The translations under genes and the position numbers were made by a program. Below the pieces are notes generated by a model that saw only the letters and a list, made by a program, of their open reading frames with translations, did no database searches and was not told where the DNA came from. From NCBI RefSeq assembly GCF_041276405.1, contig NZ_JBGGGT010000002.1, positions 3,201,001 through 3,265,000 on the forward strand: a stretch of DNA of 64,000 bases, read 5' to 3'. Source of the stretch: Microvirga sp. TS319 (GTDB taxonomy: Bacteria; Pseudomonadota; Alphaproteobacteria; Rhizobiales; Beijerinckiaceae). Shown one piece after another: positions 33,787 through 42,994 of this stretch. The number at the start of each line of letters is the position of its first letter. Within the stretch, counting starts at the first letter, position 1.

Positions 33787-33838
33787 GAGCATCGGACCCA
33801 AAAGTGGGATCCCACTTTTGGGGTCGAATCCGATGCTC
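33787..33838. repeat. Dispersed palindrome (type 'agcatcgga')
   Basis: GAGCATCGGACCCAAAAGTG begins a long inverted repeat centred on GGGATCCC; the right arm ends CCGATGCTC. Confidence 0.85.
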
Positions 33839-33850
33839 CCCCTATAGAAC

Positions 33851-33904
33851 GGCGCATCGTTCGGAGCGAAAAACCGGGTCCACTTTTTCGCACGATGCGC
33901 TAGA
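33851..33904. repeat. Dispersed palindromic repeat (type 'cgatgcgc')
   Basis: Starts GGCGCATCGTTCGGAGCG and ends CACGATGCGCTAGA, with the shared ACCGGGTCCACTTTTT block. Follows the previous palindrome after 12 bases. Confidence 0.82.
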
Positions 33905-33973
33905 GCCTCATTTCTGGACAGGTGCCCCTTCAAGCGACACATCATGTCCGCCCGTAAGCGATGAGGACCAAGG

Positions 33974-34993
33974 ATGCGCAAGGATCATAACCTGCCGGAA
34001 GGCGTGGTGCACAGTCTCCGGATCGACAGCGAATGCCTGAAGGGAAACCTTCTCGGCGATCCCGCCCGGAGGCGGATCGACGTCTATGTGCCGGCAGGCC
34101 ACGACGGGCGGGGCCTGCCCCTCCTCGTCGACCTCGTGGGCTACACGGCCGGCGGCCCCGCCCACACCAACTGGAAGAATTACGGCGAGAACCTTCCGGA
34201 GCGGCTCGACCGCCTGATCGGAACGGGCGCGATGCCTCCCGTCGTCGTAGCCTTTCCCGACTGCTTCACGCGCCTGGGCGGCAATCAATATGTCGACAGC
34301 GCCGCGATGGGACCGTGGGAGACCTTTCTCATCCGCGAGATGCTGCCCTTCGTGGAGGAGCGTTTCGGCTGCGGCGGCGACGGGCGGCGGGGCGTATTCG
34401 GCAAGAGCTCGGGCGGTTACGGCTCCCTCGTCCACGCCCTGCGCCACGGCGGCTCGGTCTGGGCGGCGGCGGCCTCTCACTCGGGCGATGTGGGCTTCGA
34501 ATATCTCTACCATCTTGGCGAATTCGCGGGCGCCCTGCGCCACCTCGCGGGGCATGGCATGTCCATCGAAACCTTCCTGGACAAGTTCGCGCAGGGACCG
34601 AAAGCCAAGGATCAGGACTGGCACGTGCTGATGATCCTCGCCCAGGCCGCGAGTTTCGATCCCGACCCGAGCCAGTTCTGCGGCATCCGGCTGCCCGTGG
34701 ATCTCCACACCTGCGAGATCATCGAGGAGCGCTGGGCCAACTGGCTGCGCTGGGATCCGCTGCGCATGGCTGACGACGGGGCCTGCCAGGAGAACCTGCG
34801 CAGGCTGAAGGCCTTCTACATCGATTGCGGGGACGTGGATCAGTACAACATGGTCTACGGTTCCCGCCAGCTCCACCGCAAGCTCGAGGCGGCGGGCATC
34901 GCCCATGTCTACGAGGAGTTTCCCGACAACCACTCCTCCGTGGATTACCGCATGGACGTGAGCCTGCCCCTGCTCGCGAAAGCCCTTGCCTGA
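33974..34993 (+). CDS. Alpha/beta hydrolase, putative esterase (Fes/esterase D-like)
   Basis: The 339 residues fit the PF00756-type esterases: PLLVDLVGYTAGGPAHTNW near the start, PPVVVAFPDCFTRLGGNQYV, the nucleophile elbow RGVFGKSSGGYGSLV (Ser of G-K-S-S-G), and a C-terminal His in DNHSSVDYRM. GAGGA lies 6 bases before ATG 33974. The substrate is unknown. There is no signal peptide, so it is probably cytoplasmic. It stands alone after two palindromic repeats. Confidence 0.85.
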   Translation: MRKDHNLPEGVVHSLRIDSECLKGNLLGDPARRRIDVYVPAGHDGRGLPLLVDLVGYTAGGPAHTNWKNYGENLPERLDRLIGTGAMPPVVVAFPDCFTRLGGNQYVDSAAMGPWETFLIREMLPFVEERFGCGGDGRRGVFGKSSGGYGSLVHALRHGGSVWAAAASHSGDVGFEYLYHLGEFAGALRHLAGHGMSIETFLDKFAQGPKAKDQDWHVLMILAQAASFDPDPSQFCGIRLPVDLHTCEIIEERWANWLRWDPLRMADDGACQENLRRLKAFYIDCGDVDQYNMVYGSRQLHRKLEAAGIAHVYEEFPDNHSSVDYRMDVSLPLLAKALA

Positions 34994-35029
34994 AGGAGCT
35001 TTGCCTGAGGGAGCGTTTGCCTGCCCGGC

Positions 35030-35977
35030 TCAGGCTCCTTCCGGCTCGTCCTCGGTCGGCAGCTCGCAATGGTTGTGGACATGGGTCGCCGCATGGGCGG
35101 CATGGCTCATGCCCACGACGATCTGGTCGAGGCCGCGGACGATGTCGCCGGCCGCATAGAGACCCTTGACTGTCGTCTGGCAATGCTCGTCGACGAGCAG
35201 ACTGCCCGACCCGTCATGCTCGGCCCCCAGGGAAATGGCCAGATCGGACCGGTACTTGAGACCGAGCGCGGAATAGAGCACGTCGAAACGGTGCTCCTTT
35301 CCGCCGGCATGCAGCGCAAAAATGCGGTCGTTTTCCATGTCGAGGGATTCCACGGGCGCCTCGACGACCTTGATGCCGTGCTCGTCGAGACGTCCTTTCT
35401 GGTCGGGCGTCAGTTCAAGCGTCTGCCCTAGCGTCAGCAAGGTGACGTCGCGGGAATAGGTGCGGGCGATGAACACGGCCTCGCCCAGCCCATGCGCCCC
35501 GTAGGCGATCACGGCGATCTTCCGATCCCGGGATTCGTAGCCGTCGCAGATCGGGCAGTAGCGCACCAGGCCGCGCTGCACGGCGTTGGGCACGTCCGGC
35601 AGGTCGGGCTCGATATCCACGGCGCCCGTGGCGAGAACCACGCGCCTTGCCGAAATCTGGCCAGTGCCGCCCTCGTCGTCTTCGACGAGGGCGATGAAGC
35701 GGTCCGGCTGCTTGCGCAGGCCGGTCACCCGACCGCTGCGGATGCACTTGCCGTATTGCTCGAGGTTGACCCTGGCCCGGGTCAGGAGATCCTTGCCCGA
35801 GATGCCGTCCGCGAACATCGGGATGTTGTGGCTGGTCGGTATCCAGGCCGCCCGGGGCGTCCCGCTGTCCACGATCAGGAAGCGGCGCTTGAACCGCGCA
35901 AGATACAACCCGGTCGTCAGACCGGCCGGACCGCCGCCGACGATCAGGCAATCGAGAATGTCTGCGCTGGCCGCCAT
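35030..35977 (-). CDS. FAD-dependent oxidoreductase, thioredoxin reductase-like
   Basis: The real start is ATG 35977 (GGGGGA upstream); the frame runs open much further back but only opposite the next gene. The 315 residues show LDCLIVGGGPAGLTTGLYLA (FAD loop), the redox pair in VRYCPICDGYESRD, a second nucleotide loop IAVIAYGAHGLGEAVFIA, and GLYAAGDIVRGLDQIVVGM (FAD contact). It resembles low-molecular-weight thioredoxin or ferredoxin-NADP reductases. The physiological acceptor is not evident. Confidence 0.92.
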   Translation of the reverse strand: MAASADILDCLIVGGGPAGLTTGLYLARFKRRFLIVDSGTPRAAWIPTSHNIPMFADGISGKDLLTRARVNLEQYGKCIRSGRVTGLRKQPDRFIALVEDDEGGTGQISARRVVLATGAVDIEPDLPDVPNAVQRGLVRYCPICDGYESRDRKIAVIAYGAHGLGEAVFIARTYSRDVTLLTLGQTLELTPDQKGRLDEHGIKVVEAPVESLDMENDRIFALHAGGKEHRFDVLYSALGLKYRSDLAISLGAEHDGSGSLLVDEHCQTTVKGLYAAGDIVRGLDQIVVGMSHAAHAATHVHNHCELPTEDEPEGA

Positions 35978-36136
35978 GCCGCCGCGATCCCCCTTTTTCC
36001 GATCCCAGAGGAGGCACAACTCGCCAAAGCGGCAAAAGATCACCTTAAAGCGGCCTGCCGATTGTCGAATCGTGTTGAGTGTCTGAGAACCGTTGGACAC
36101 GATGCGCCGGGAGCATCGGTCCTTCAGGAGTGCGCG

Positions 36137-37015
36137 ATGACGGTCACATTGTCCAACGGCCACCTCAAGGCCCAGATCGCCTCGCAGGGGGCGGAGCTGA
36201 TCCGCCTGTGCGACGAGCACGACCGGGATCTGCTGTGGGACGGCGACCCGGCCTTCTGGACGGGGCGCTCTCCCCTCCTGTTTCCCATCGTCGGCCGCCT
36301 GCGCGACGACCAGGTGCTCATCGACGGGCGCGGCCGCTCCATGAAGCAACATGGCTTCGCCCGCACCTCTCTCTTCGAGATCGTCGATGCGACCGCGGAA
36401 GCCTGCCGCTTCCGCCTGGATGCGGACGACATCACGCGCGAGCAGTTTCCCTTCGATTTCCGGCTGGACATGGCCTATCGGCTCGACGGGGCCGCGCTGA
36501 TCTTCGCGGCATCGGTGTTCAACAAGGACGATCGCACCCTGCCGGTCTCCTTCGGCTACCATCCGGCGCTGCGCTGGCCCCTGCCCTATGGCGGCGACAG
36601 ATATGCGCACGAGATCCGTTTCGAGACGGCGGAAACGGCGCCCCTGCACCGGCTGTCGGACGGATTGATCGGAGACGCCTCCCGCCCGACGCCCGTGAAA
36701 GGAGACCGCCTGCCCCTGCACGACGACCTGTTTCAGGACGGCGCGCTGGTCTGGAGCGCGCTGTCGAGCCGCAAGGTGCGCTACGGCGCGCCCGGCCGAC
36801 GCTCGCTCACGGTGTCGTTTCCGGACATGCCGCATCTCGGCATCTGGACGAAGCCCGGCGCCGGTTATGTCTGCATCGAGCCATGGCAGGGCTATGCCGA
36901 CCCGGTCGGGTATGAGGGGGAACTCAAGGACAAGCCCGGCATCGTCCTGGTCCTGCCGGGCGGAAGCCGCGAATTCACCATGACGATCGCTCTCGATCCG
37001 CCGGAGAACCGTTAA
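36137..37015 (+). CDS. Aldose 1-epimerase family protein
   Basis: The 292-residue protein has the galactose mutarotase fold signature of the YeaD/LacX group: LSNGHLKAQIASQGAELIRL, DPAFWTGRSPLLFPIVGRLR, KQHGFARTSLFEIVD, VSFGYHPALRWPL and CIEPWQGYADP. The HGFAR and GYHPA histidines are the likely catalytic pair. Expected to interconvert alpha and beta anomers of a hexose or hexose phosphate. AGGAG is 6 bases before ATG 36137. It is divergent from the flavoprotein gene. Confidence 0.9.
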   Translation: MTVTLSNGHLKAQIASQGAELIRLCDEHDRDLLWDGDPAFWTGRSPLLFPIVGRLRDDQVLIDGRGRSMKQHGFARTSLFEIVDATAEACRFRLDADDITREQFPFDFRLDMAYRLDGAALIFAASVFNKDDRTLPVSFGYHPALRWPLPYGGDRYAHEIRFETAETAPLHRLSDGLIGDASRPTPVKGDRLPLHDDLFQDGALVWSALSSRKVRYGAPGRRSLTVSFPDMPHLGIWTKPGAGYVCIEPWQGYADPVGYEGELKDKPGIVLVLPGGSREFTMTIALDPPENR

Positions 37016-37262
37016 CGCCCCGTGGCAATGCGACCGTCGCATCCGGGTCCGAGCTACCCGCAGCAGATGTGTGGCAGTATCGTATTCGATACTTCATATC
37101 GTTGATATGCCGTCGGGCCTTTCCCGTCGATGAGGGACTTTCCGGCTCCGGCCGAAAAGAAGGCGCCTGAAGTGGGCCGCGCCGGACGTCTGCTTTCGAT
37201 GCCGGCGCTCTCATCCTAAGGCAGCGCCCTTCCCCCTGGGCGGGAGTGCGCATCCAAGGCCG

Positions 37263-38372
37263 TCAGCTCAGCGTCTCGGGAACGGTTTTCTTGAGCCGTG
37301 GATCATGGGTCAGGAATAGGAGAAAATACGGCAGCGACGCATTAATCGTCTGCATCCCATGGAAAATTCCTCCAAACCCATGCGCGAAAAGACGCAAGGC
37401 AACCAGGTACGACACCACGGAGGCGATCGAGCGCGTCGTCAGCTCGACGTTGTTCCCGATCCAAACAAACGATAGCGCGATCACGATTGCCAATGTCAAA
37501 TTGCTCAGCAGGTGATTCCAAGAACTCAGGATCAAACGAGCTCTATGGGCACTCTGGTAGTCATTATACTTACTGTCGTTTCTGATCTCTTCCAGGGCTG
37601 AAGGAGCATCGATCCTCTCGACATTGAGCCACTTCTTCTCCAGCCGGGTCAGGGATGCACTATAGCCCGCTGTCACCGCTCTCATATGATGGCCGATATT
37701 CGTGCTATGGACGGCAGCATAAATATATATCGGACTCAAAAGAACAAGAACGAGAATTACAAGCATCGTGAGCACTGGAAAAACGACCATGCACGTCACG
37801 AAACCTGCAAGCATCATGAAAAGGGATGTGCAGGCATGAATGATGTTCCACAAACTGCGGGACATGATCCGAGGCGCCTGCCTCGTGAGATTAACGGTAT
37901 CCTGCCTGGAGAGCTTGTGAGACGCGCCCTGCTGAGAGGCAACGATCGTCATCCCCTGGACTAACGATGCGTTTTCGTAGTCCATGCTGATTCCGACAGC
38001 TACTTTGCTTCCTAAGAAACTCAAAAGACTTCCAATGGTCAGAACGCCCGCCATGCCGATCGCGGCCAAGGTCAGGCCGCTTTGGAAGCCACTGTAGGCT
38101 TCGGTGCCATGGGAAAGCGACTGTGTCAGGATATGCGTGCCGACGATGAAACTTGCAGCATCGGTCAAGCGGCCGGCCGTGATGAGCATCATGCCCCCCA
38201 AACAGCGCCAACCGTACTGTGGCAGCACAGTGACGAGAAGCCAGGACGTGATCAGGCGGATTCTGTTGAGCAGCCGCTTGCCGATCTGAGGACGCCAAGA
38301 TCGCCTCTCGAAGCCTGATCGCTTGCCGGCAACATCGTCATCGAGGTCGTCGGTCTCAAATTCGTCCATCAT
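37263..38372 (-). CDS. ABC exporter-like membrane domain without ATPase domain
   Basis: The 369 residues consist of a charged N-terminus and an ABC_membrane-like region with about six hydrophobic segments (GGMMLITAGRLTDAASFIVG, GLTLAAIGMAGVLTIGSLLS, VFPVLTMLVILVLVLLSPIY, HLLSNLTLAIVIALSFVWIG, VVSYLVALRLFAHGF). It stops where a nucleotide-binding domain would begin (PRLKKTVPETLS), and no ATPase gene follows. It may pair with an ATPase encoded elsewhere or have another role. Its place at the edge of the polysaccharide island suggests export of a glycan, an inference. Confidence 0.75.
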   Translation of the reverse strand: MMDEFETDDLDDDVAGKRSGFERRSWRPQIGKRLLNRIRLITSWLLVTVLPQYGWRCLGGMMLITAGRLTDAASFIVGTHILTQSLSHGTEAYSGFQSGLTLAAIGMAGVLTIGSLLSFLGSKVAVGISMDYENASLVQGMTIVASQQGASHKLSRQDTVNLTRQAPRIMSRSLWNIIHACTSLFMMLAGFVTCMVVFPVLTMLVILVLVLLSPIYIYAAVHSTNIGHHMRAVTAGYSASLTRLEKKWLNVERIDAPSALEEIRNDSKYNDYQSAHRARLILSSWNHLLSNLTLAIVIALSFVWIGNNVELTTRSIASVVSYLVALRLFAHGFGGIFHGMQTINASLPYFLLFLTHDPRLKKTVPETLS

Positions 38373-38714
38373 TTACGAGCACTTCCGTCGGCAAGACCCC
38401 GCTCCGGATACAGTCGACACTATGGGAAAACTTTGCCTTCCGCGCTGACACGAGGCCACTATATTTGAATCTGTCAGTCTAACCCGAATTCTTAAGGTAT
38501 CTGATACTTTTCCGGAACAATTAACATCACCGGGAACTCTGTGCAATCATTGCACATGCCTGGAAGGCATTGGGCTTTGCCTTGGCGCGGTGAAATCCCG
38601 TCAGCGCGGAGAGGCCCCGCTGTCCTGCCTTATACCCTTGTCCCGGAACTTCAAAGGTAAACTCTGACGTCCACATGCCGCACCGTCAGAGGCGTCCTTT
38701 CGATCGCTCCAGCG
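38373..38714. other. Intergenic gap within the polysaccharide island
   Basis: 342 bases between two minus-strand genes, presumably the promoter region of the ABC-like gene. A perfect 7-bp inverted repeat TGTGCAA/TTGCACA with a 3-base spacer lies at 38540-38556. No open frame with support. Confidence 0.55.
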
Positions 38715-40055
38715 TCAGACGACGCCCGCCGACGCAGCCTTTTGCTTGACCCTGAACAGCTGGTGCAAAGCTTGGGCCATAGCCCGCCTCTTCAGCAGTC
38801 GGGCCATGAACCGAGCCAGTTTGCGCCTGGCGGCCCACTGGTCCTCCCTCATCGACGGCTCGAAACGACTGCCTCTCTTGAGCCAGTCCTCATTATAGAA
38901 CCCGCCTGTCCAAAAGCTTTTCTCAAGGTCGCCCGGCTCGATCGAGGGCGCGAAGCCGGCTTTCACAAAGCCGTAGTAATCGGCGTCCACGCCATCAAGG
39001 TCGAAGAGTTGATAAACAGGATGCCCCTGGCTCAACAGTTCGACAACGACCGATGAATTCCCAACAATCGCGACATGCCTTGCATCGGGAGTGTTCGTGC
39101 GGAACTTGAAGTAGGTCGCCTCCTCCTCGTTGAACGTCAATGGGGTGTTCGGGTGCAGCTTCACGAAGTAGTCCTGCACTGCGGGATTGCGCCGCAGGCT
39201 TTCGATAGCGACCTGAAGATCGGCACGATCGAAGCGCGAGGTAGGGTAGATGCCGACGATAGCCTCCCCCGTCAATGGGGCCATGACATCCTGAAAGCGC
39301 GCCTTGTCGAATATGCGCGAAACGACGAATGTCTTGCCCTTGACCGGCCCGACCCGCCTGTATGTGTCGAGGGATCTCTGATTTCGGAGAACGGATGCGG
39401 TAAAATCCAGAGGTGGAAAGATCTCCGAGACCTCGGCATGCTGAACATAAATCACCGGAACGCCGAGGCTCTTCATGGCCATCGCGAAGCCCACCTGGGA
39501 GGGCGAATGATCGTTTGCTACGACAGCGATCCGCGGCAGGAGATGCCGCTTGTCGGCATAAGAATGCAGGACCCCCAGAAAGATGCCGGTGTACTGCAGG
39601 AGTTGGTTAAGGTGTGATCCGCTCACGGTGCCGCAGCGATGCACCCACTGGACACCGGCGTGAAGGACTTCCGTCCTCACTGTCTCGACGGCGCTCGCGA
39701 TCCTGCTCGTGTGGGCCCTGAAATCGCGTAGGAAGAACTTGTGCGAGTAACGGATGCTATGCTCGTCGAGCACCTTCAGGAGAAATGTGAACTCCCTCAG
39801 ATTGTTCGCGGTCCCTCCGAAGAAGCAGAGATCGGCGTAGCCCACATCAAATGTGCGCACGGTCTTTGGCCTGCCTTCCAGATATTCGGCATAGAGCCGA
39901 GCCAGTTCGGCACCACTCGACCTTGCCATCATCTCGAGTTGCTCGGGAACCCGCTCCCCGACGATCATCCGGAAAGTGTCTCCCTTCGTGACAATGTCGC
40001 CGACACGATTGCAGCCCTTGGCGTAAGCCTCCAGCACTAGCGATCGCCTCATCAC
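38715..40055 (-). CDS. Putative glycosyltransferase for surface glycan (possibly nonulosonate transfer)
   Basis: The 446-residue protein is not a firm family match. The second half carries signs of GT-B enzymes of the capsule or CDP-glycerol/polysialyltransferase sort: GVPVIYVQHAEVSEIFPPLD, a YFVKLHPNTPL block, and VAIVGNSSVVVELLSQGHPV (serine pair plus Glu, usual in donor sites). It begins GTG-ATG 31 bases after the pseI stop, so it is the last gene of the pse operon. A natural guess is transfer of pseudaminic acid from CMP-Pse, unproven. Confidence 0.6.
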   Translation of the reverse strand: MMRRSLVLEAYAKGCNRVGDIVTKGDTFRMIVGERVPEQLEMMARSSGAELARLYAEYLEGRPKTVRTFDVGYADLCFFGGTANNLREFTFLLKVLDEHSIRYSHKFFLRDFRAHTSRIASAVETVRTEVLHAGVQWVHRCGTVSGSHLNQLLQYTGIFLGVLHSYADKRHLLPRIAVVANDHSPSQVGFAMAMKSLGVPVIYVQHAEVSEIFPPLDFTASVLRNQRSLDTYRRVGPVKGKTFVVSRIFDKARFQDVMAPLTGEAIVGIYPTSRFDRADLQVAIESLRRNPAVQDYFVKLHPNTPLTFNEEEATYFKFRTNTPDARHVAIVGNSSVVVELLSQGHPVYQLFDLDGVDADYYGFVKAGFAPSIEPGDLEKSFWTGGFYNEDWLKRGSRFEPSMREDQWAARRKLARFMARLLKRRAMAQALHQLFRVKQKAASAGVV

Positions 40056-40085
40056 AACTTGGCATCTCCCGCTTGCGGCAAGAAC

Positions 40086-41138
40086 TTACCTTGCACGCAT
40101 CAAATCCCAGGTTAAGGCCGTGCCCCGTTTTACCGCACGGTGGACCGGCTGACCGAGCATCTGCTCGAAGTACTTCGGCGGAAGGCCGCATCCAGGGCGG
40201 ATCGCTCGAAGATTCTTTTCTGTCAGGATCTCTCCTGCCTCCATGTCTTCAACGATATAAAGCGAGCGGCGGTACTGGAGTGACTTCTCCTCCGCCTTGA
40301 GAGGACCATAGCTGATTTTTCCCAAGGCCTGCCAGGCACGCTGTGTTTCGATGACAAGTTGCGCCATCTCAGCAGGCTCCATGGAAAAGGCACTGTCGAC
40401 GCCTCCATCGGCCCGAGCAAGCGTGAAATGCTTCTCGATGACAGTGGCGCCGAGAGCCACGCTTGCAACGGAAACCCCGATCCCCATCGTGTGGTCCGAC
40501 AGACCGACCTCGGTTTCAAAAAGCTCGCGCATGTGCGGAATGGTCAGAAGATTCGTGTTCTCCGGTGTCGCAGGATACGTACTTGTGCACTGGAGCAGGA
40601 TCAAATCGTTGCATCCCGCTTCCCGAGCGGCGCGTACAGTCTCGTCCACCTCGGAGATTGTCGCCATGCCAGTCGAGATGATGATCGGCTTCCCGGTTGC
40701 GGCGATCCGGCGGATGAGCGGGAGGTCCGTATTCTCGAAGGAAGCGACCTTGTAGCAGGGAGCATTCAGCCCCTCGAGGAAATCCACCGCCGAAGCGTCG
40801 AAGGGTGTGCTGAGGCAGATCAGCCCGCGTCGCGAAGCGTGCTCGAAGATTGTCCGCTGCCAATCCCAGGGCGTATGCGCCTGCTCGTATAATTTATAGA
40901 GTGAGGTGCCGGACCAGAGGCTGTTCGGATCGGAAATGAAGAATTCACCCTCGTCGAGATCAAGGGTCATCGTATCGGCAGTGTAGGTCTGAAGCTTGAT
41001 CGCGTGAGCGCCGGCATCGGCAGCAGCATCCACGATCTTGAGTGCCCGCTCGAGCGATTGGTTATGATTGCCGGACATCTCTGCGATGATGAACGGCGGG
41101 TGACCCTGGCCAATCGTATGGTTGGCGATCTTGATCAT
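40086..41138 (-). CDS. pseI: Pseudaminic acid synthase
   Basis: The 350 residues form an NeuB-type domain (PPFIIAEMSGNHNQSLERAL, HAIKLQTYTADTMTLD, PIIISTGMATISEVDETVRA, VGLSDHTMGIGVSVASVALG, VIEKHFTLAR) and a C-terminal SAF/antifreeze-like domain (about 285-345, RSLYIVEDMEAGEILTEKNL). The MTLD and FFISD stretches near residue 57-70 match PseI rather than NeuB. It condenses 2,4-diacetamido-2,4,6-trideoxy-L-altrose with phosphoenolpyruvate to give pseudaminic acid. Confidence 0.93.
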   Translation of the reverse strand: MIKIANHTIGQGHPPFIIAEMSGNHNQSLERALKIVDAAADAGAHAIKLQTYTADTMTLDLDEGEFFISDPNSLWSGTSLYKLYEQAHTPWDWQRTIFEHASRRGLICLSTPFDASAVDFLEGLNAPCYKVASFENTDLPLIRRIAATGKPIIISTGMATISEVDETVRAAREAGCNDLILLQCTSTYPATPENTNLLTIPHMRELFETEVGLSDHTMGIGVSVASVALGATVIEKHFTLARADGGVDSAFSMEPAEMAQLVIETQRAWQALGKISYGPLKAEEKSLQYRRSLYIVEDMEAGEILTEKNLRAIRPGCGLPPKYFEQMLGQPVHRAVKRGTALTWDLMRAR

Positions 41139-41195
41139 CGTACAAACACTCTGGTCTCAAAGGTTATAAGATATAACAGAATGACCGGCCAACCG

Positions 41196-42290
41196 CTACA
41201 CCTTGCCGCTCGTCGGCCCGGACAGGGTGTCGGGCATCAAAAGTTCGGCGGTTCTCAGGGCCCCCCATCCGTCGACGGCGGACGGCCCGATTCGAGATAG
41301 ATACGACAGTCGTTCCCGATCGAGCAGAGCAGAAATCCGTTCTCGCAGGCTTTGCACGGTCACGGCCGACAGTTCGCCCGCATAGTCGATAAGGCCGGCC
41401 GCCGATAACGCACGGGATGCCTGCACCTGATTCCCGGCAATTGCGACAATGATTGCCGGAAGGCCAAGGCATAGCCTCTCCCATGTCGTGGCCCCACCGG
41501 CCCCGACAGCGAGATCGGCACGGCTCATCAAGTCCGCCAAGTGAGGACGCGGTTGATGGAGCACGACCCGACCACGCCTCGCCGCCTTCACCTCGATCGC
41601 TTCGCGGTGCGGGTTGGCGGGACCTATGACGACATCTACATCGAGCTTCGACAGCTCAGGGGCAGCCAATGCATCGAGTGCAAGTCCTGTCACGTTGTCG
41701 ATGTCCGCGCCTCCGAAGAAGACCAGCACGCGTTCGACCTTGTCACGCAGCCGTGGCCCCAGCAGCCGATACTCAGGGCGCAGGAGCGCATATCGTGGTC
41801 CGAGCAGCAGCATGCAGTCGGGGGGAACAAGCCCTTTGTACCGGTCGGAGGCCTCTGCGCCATAAGTCTGATCGAGCAGAATGTCGCAGTCATGGGGACG
41901 GTTGGCGAGATCGTCGATGACCATGATCCGTCTCGCCCCTCGTTGCACAGCCCGCTCCCAATGGGCGTCCAGGGCATAATGATCGACGATCAGCAAATCT
42001 GCGCCGCCGCCTTCCATCCCTCCCAGCGTCTGCTTGGCGTCCTCGTCCTGCGATACGCCAAGCCAGGCGGAGTAGCCCGGCCCCGCCTGCGCATCACGAA
42101 CGGGAGGAGGCAAGGCCATGACCCGAAAGCCTTCATCCTCGACAAGTTTGTTCGCGTGTCCCGGGTGCGCGCGGCAGATGAACCGCACATCCGCCCCTCG
42201 GGCCCTCAATTCGCTTGCCAGGGTCCGGCAGCGGACCAGATGCCCGGTGCCGATCTGCGGAGAGGCATCGGCCCGGATGAAGACTTTCAA
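41196..42290 (-). CDS. pseG: UDP-2,4-diacetamido-2,4,6-trideoxy-beta-L-altropyranose hydrolase
   Basis: The 364-residue protein is a MurG-like hydrolase: it opens VFIRADASPQIGTGHLVRCR (catalytic His in G-T-G-H), has IMVIDDLANRPHDCDILLDQ, and later RADLAVGAGGATTWERLCLG. PseG removes UDP from the bacillosamine-related L-altrose sugar before PseI acts. Its start overlaps the pseF stop by 4 bases. Here it is a single domain, not fused to the acetyltransferase PseH as in some bacteria. Confidence 0.92.
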   Translation of the reverse strand: MKVFIRADASPQIGTGHLVRCRTLASELRARGADVRFICRAHPGHANKLVEDEGFRVMALPPPVRDAQAGPGYSAWLGVSQDEDAKQTLGGMEGGGADLLIVDHYALDAHWERAVQRGARRIMVIDDLANRPHDCDILLDQTYGAEASDRYKGLVPPDCMLLLGPRYALLRPEYRLLGPRLRDKVERVLVFFGGADIDNVTGLALDALAAPELSKLDVDVVIGPANPHREAIEVKAARRGRVVLHQPRPHLADLMSRADLAVGAGGATTWERLCLGLPAIIVAIAGNQVQASRALSAAGLIDYAGELSAVTVQSLRERISALLDRERLSYLSRIGPSAVDGWGALRTAELLMPDTLSGPTSGKV

Positions 42291-42994
42291 GCATCACCCC
42301 TCGGCGCCGACGTATCCTCGGACAGAGCCCGATGCATGATCTCGGCCCGCCGCCAATCGTCCGGCGTATCGATATCGACCACGCGCCACTCGGGAACAAC
42401 AAGCCCGAAGCCATTCGCGTGAACAGGTAAACCGGCAGCCCACGCGTCCCGCCGCCCCCAATAGAACTGCCCCGCATCGTAAAAGGCCGGCTCCAGATCC
42501 TGGGTTCTTATGTTCACTGCATCAGGATTGAACGACGTTATCCTGCCATCGCCACTTAGGCGCAATGCGCGCTGGATCGCTGAGGGAAAACGAACTACTG
42601 GAAACGCGTATTCAGCGCCCGTTCGCTCCAGTAGAGACAACGCCTCAACGAGATCCTTCCGCTGCAGGAAAGGGACTGCAGGATAAACGCAGCATACCGT
42701 CTCGAGGTGTGTGCCCCCTTCCTCGAGCGCCGCGATGGCATGTGCAATGACCGGAACCGTTGGCGTCCAGTCATCGGCGAGGGCGGCCGGCCTCAACAGG
42801 GGGCGCGCACCGAGTTCCCGGCCGAGAGCCAGAATGGCCGGATCCTCGCTTGAGACGGCAACGATGTCGAACAGTCCGGACTCTAAGACGGCCGAAACCG
42901 CATAGGCCAGCATCGGCTTTCCGGCGAACGGTTTGACATTCTTTCCCGGGATGCGCTTGCTGCCGCCGCGCGCCGGAATGACAGCGGCCTTCAT
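42287..42994 (-). CDS. pseF: Pseudaminic acid cytidylyltransferase
   Basis: The 235 residues begin KAAVIPARGGSKRIPGKNVK, the CMP-sugar synthetase loop that binds CTP, followed by PMLAYAVSAVLESGLFDIVA. The WRVVDIDTPDDWRRAE end fits PseF/NeuA-type enzymes. It activates pseudaminic acid as CMP-Pse, the donor for transferases. It overlaps pseC and pseG by 4 bases on either side. Confidence 0.92.
   Translation of the reverse strand: MKAAVIPARGGSKRIPGKNVKPFAGKPMLAYAVSAVLESGLFDIVAVSSEDPAILALGRELGARPLLRPAALADDWTPTVPVIAHAIAALEEGGTHLETVCCVYPAVPFLQRKDLVEALSLLERTGAEYAFPVVRFPSAIQRALRLSGDGRITSFNPDAVNIRTQDLEPAFYDAGQFYWGRRDAWAAGLPVHANGFGLVVPEWRVVDIDTPDDWRRAEIMHRALSEDTSAPRGDA

Noticed and set aside
34990..35050. 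A terminator at the end of the esterase and flavoprotein genes
   Set aside because: The GGAGC / GCTCC arms pair poorly and no T run follows on either strand.
35978..37042. N-terminal extension of the flavoprotein frame to 670 residues
   Set aside because: The extra part lies opposite the aldose epimerase gene and a clear FAD-protein start with a ribosome site is at 35977.
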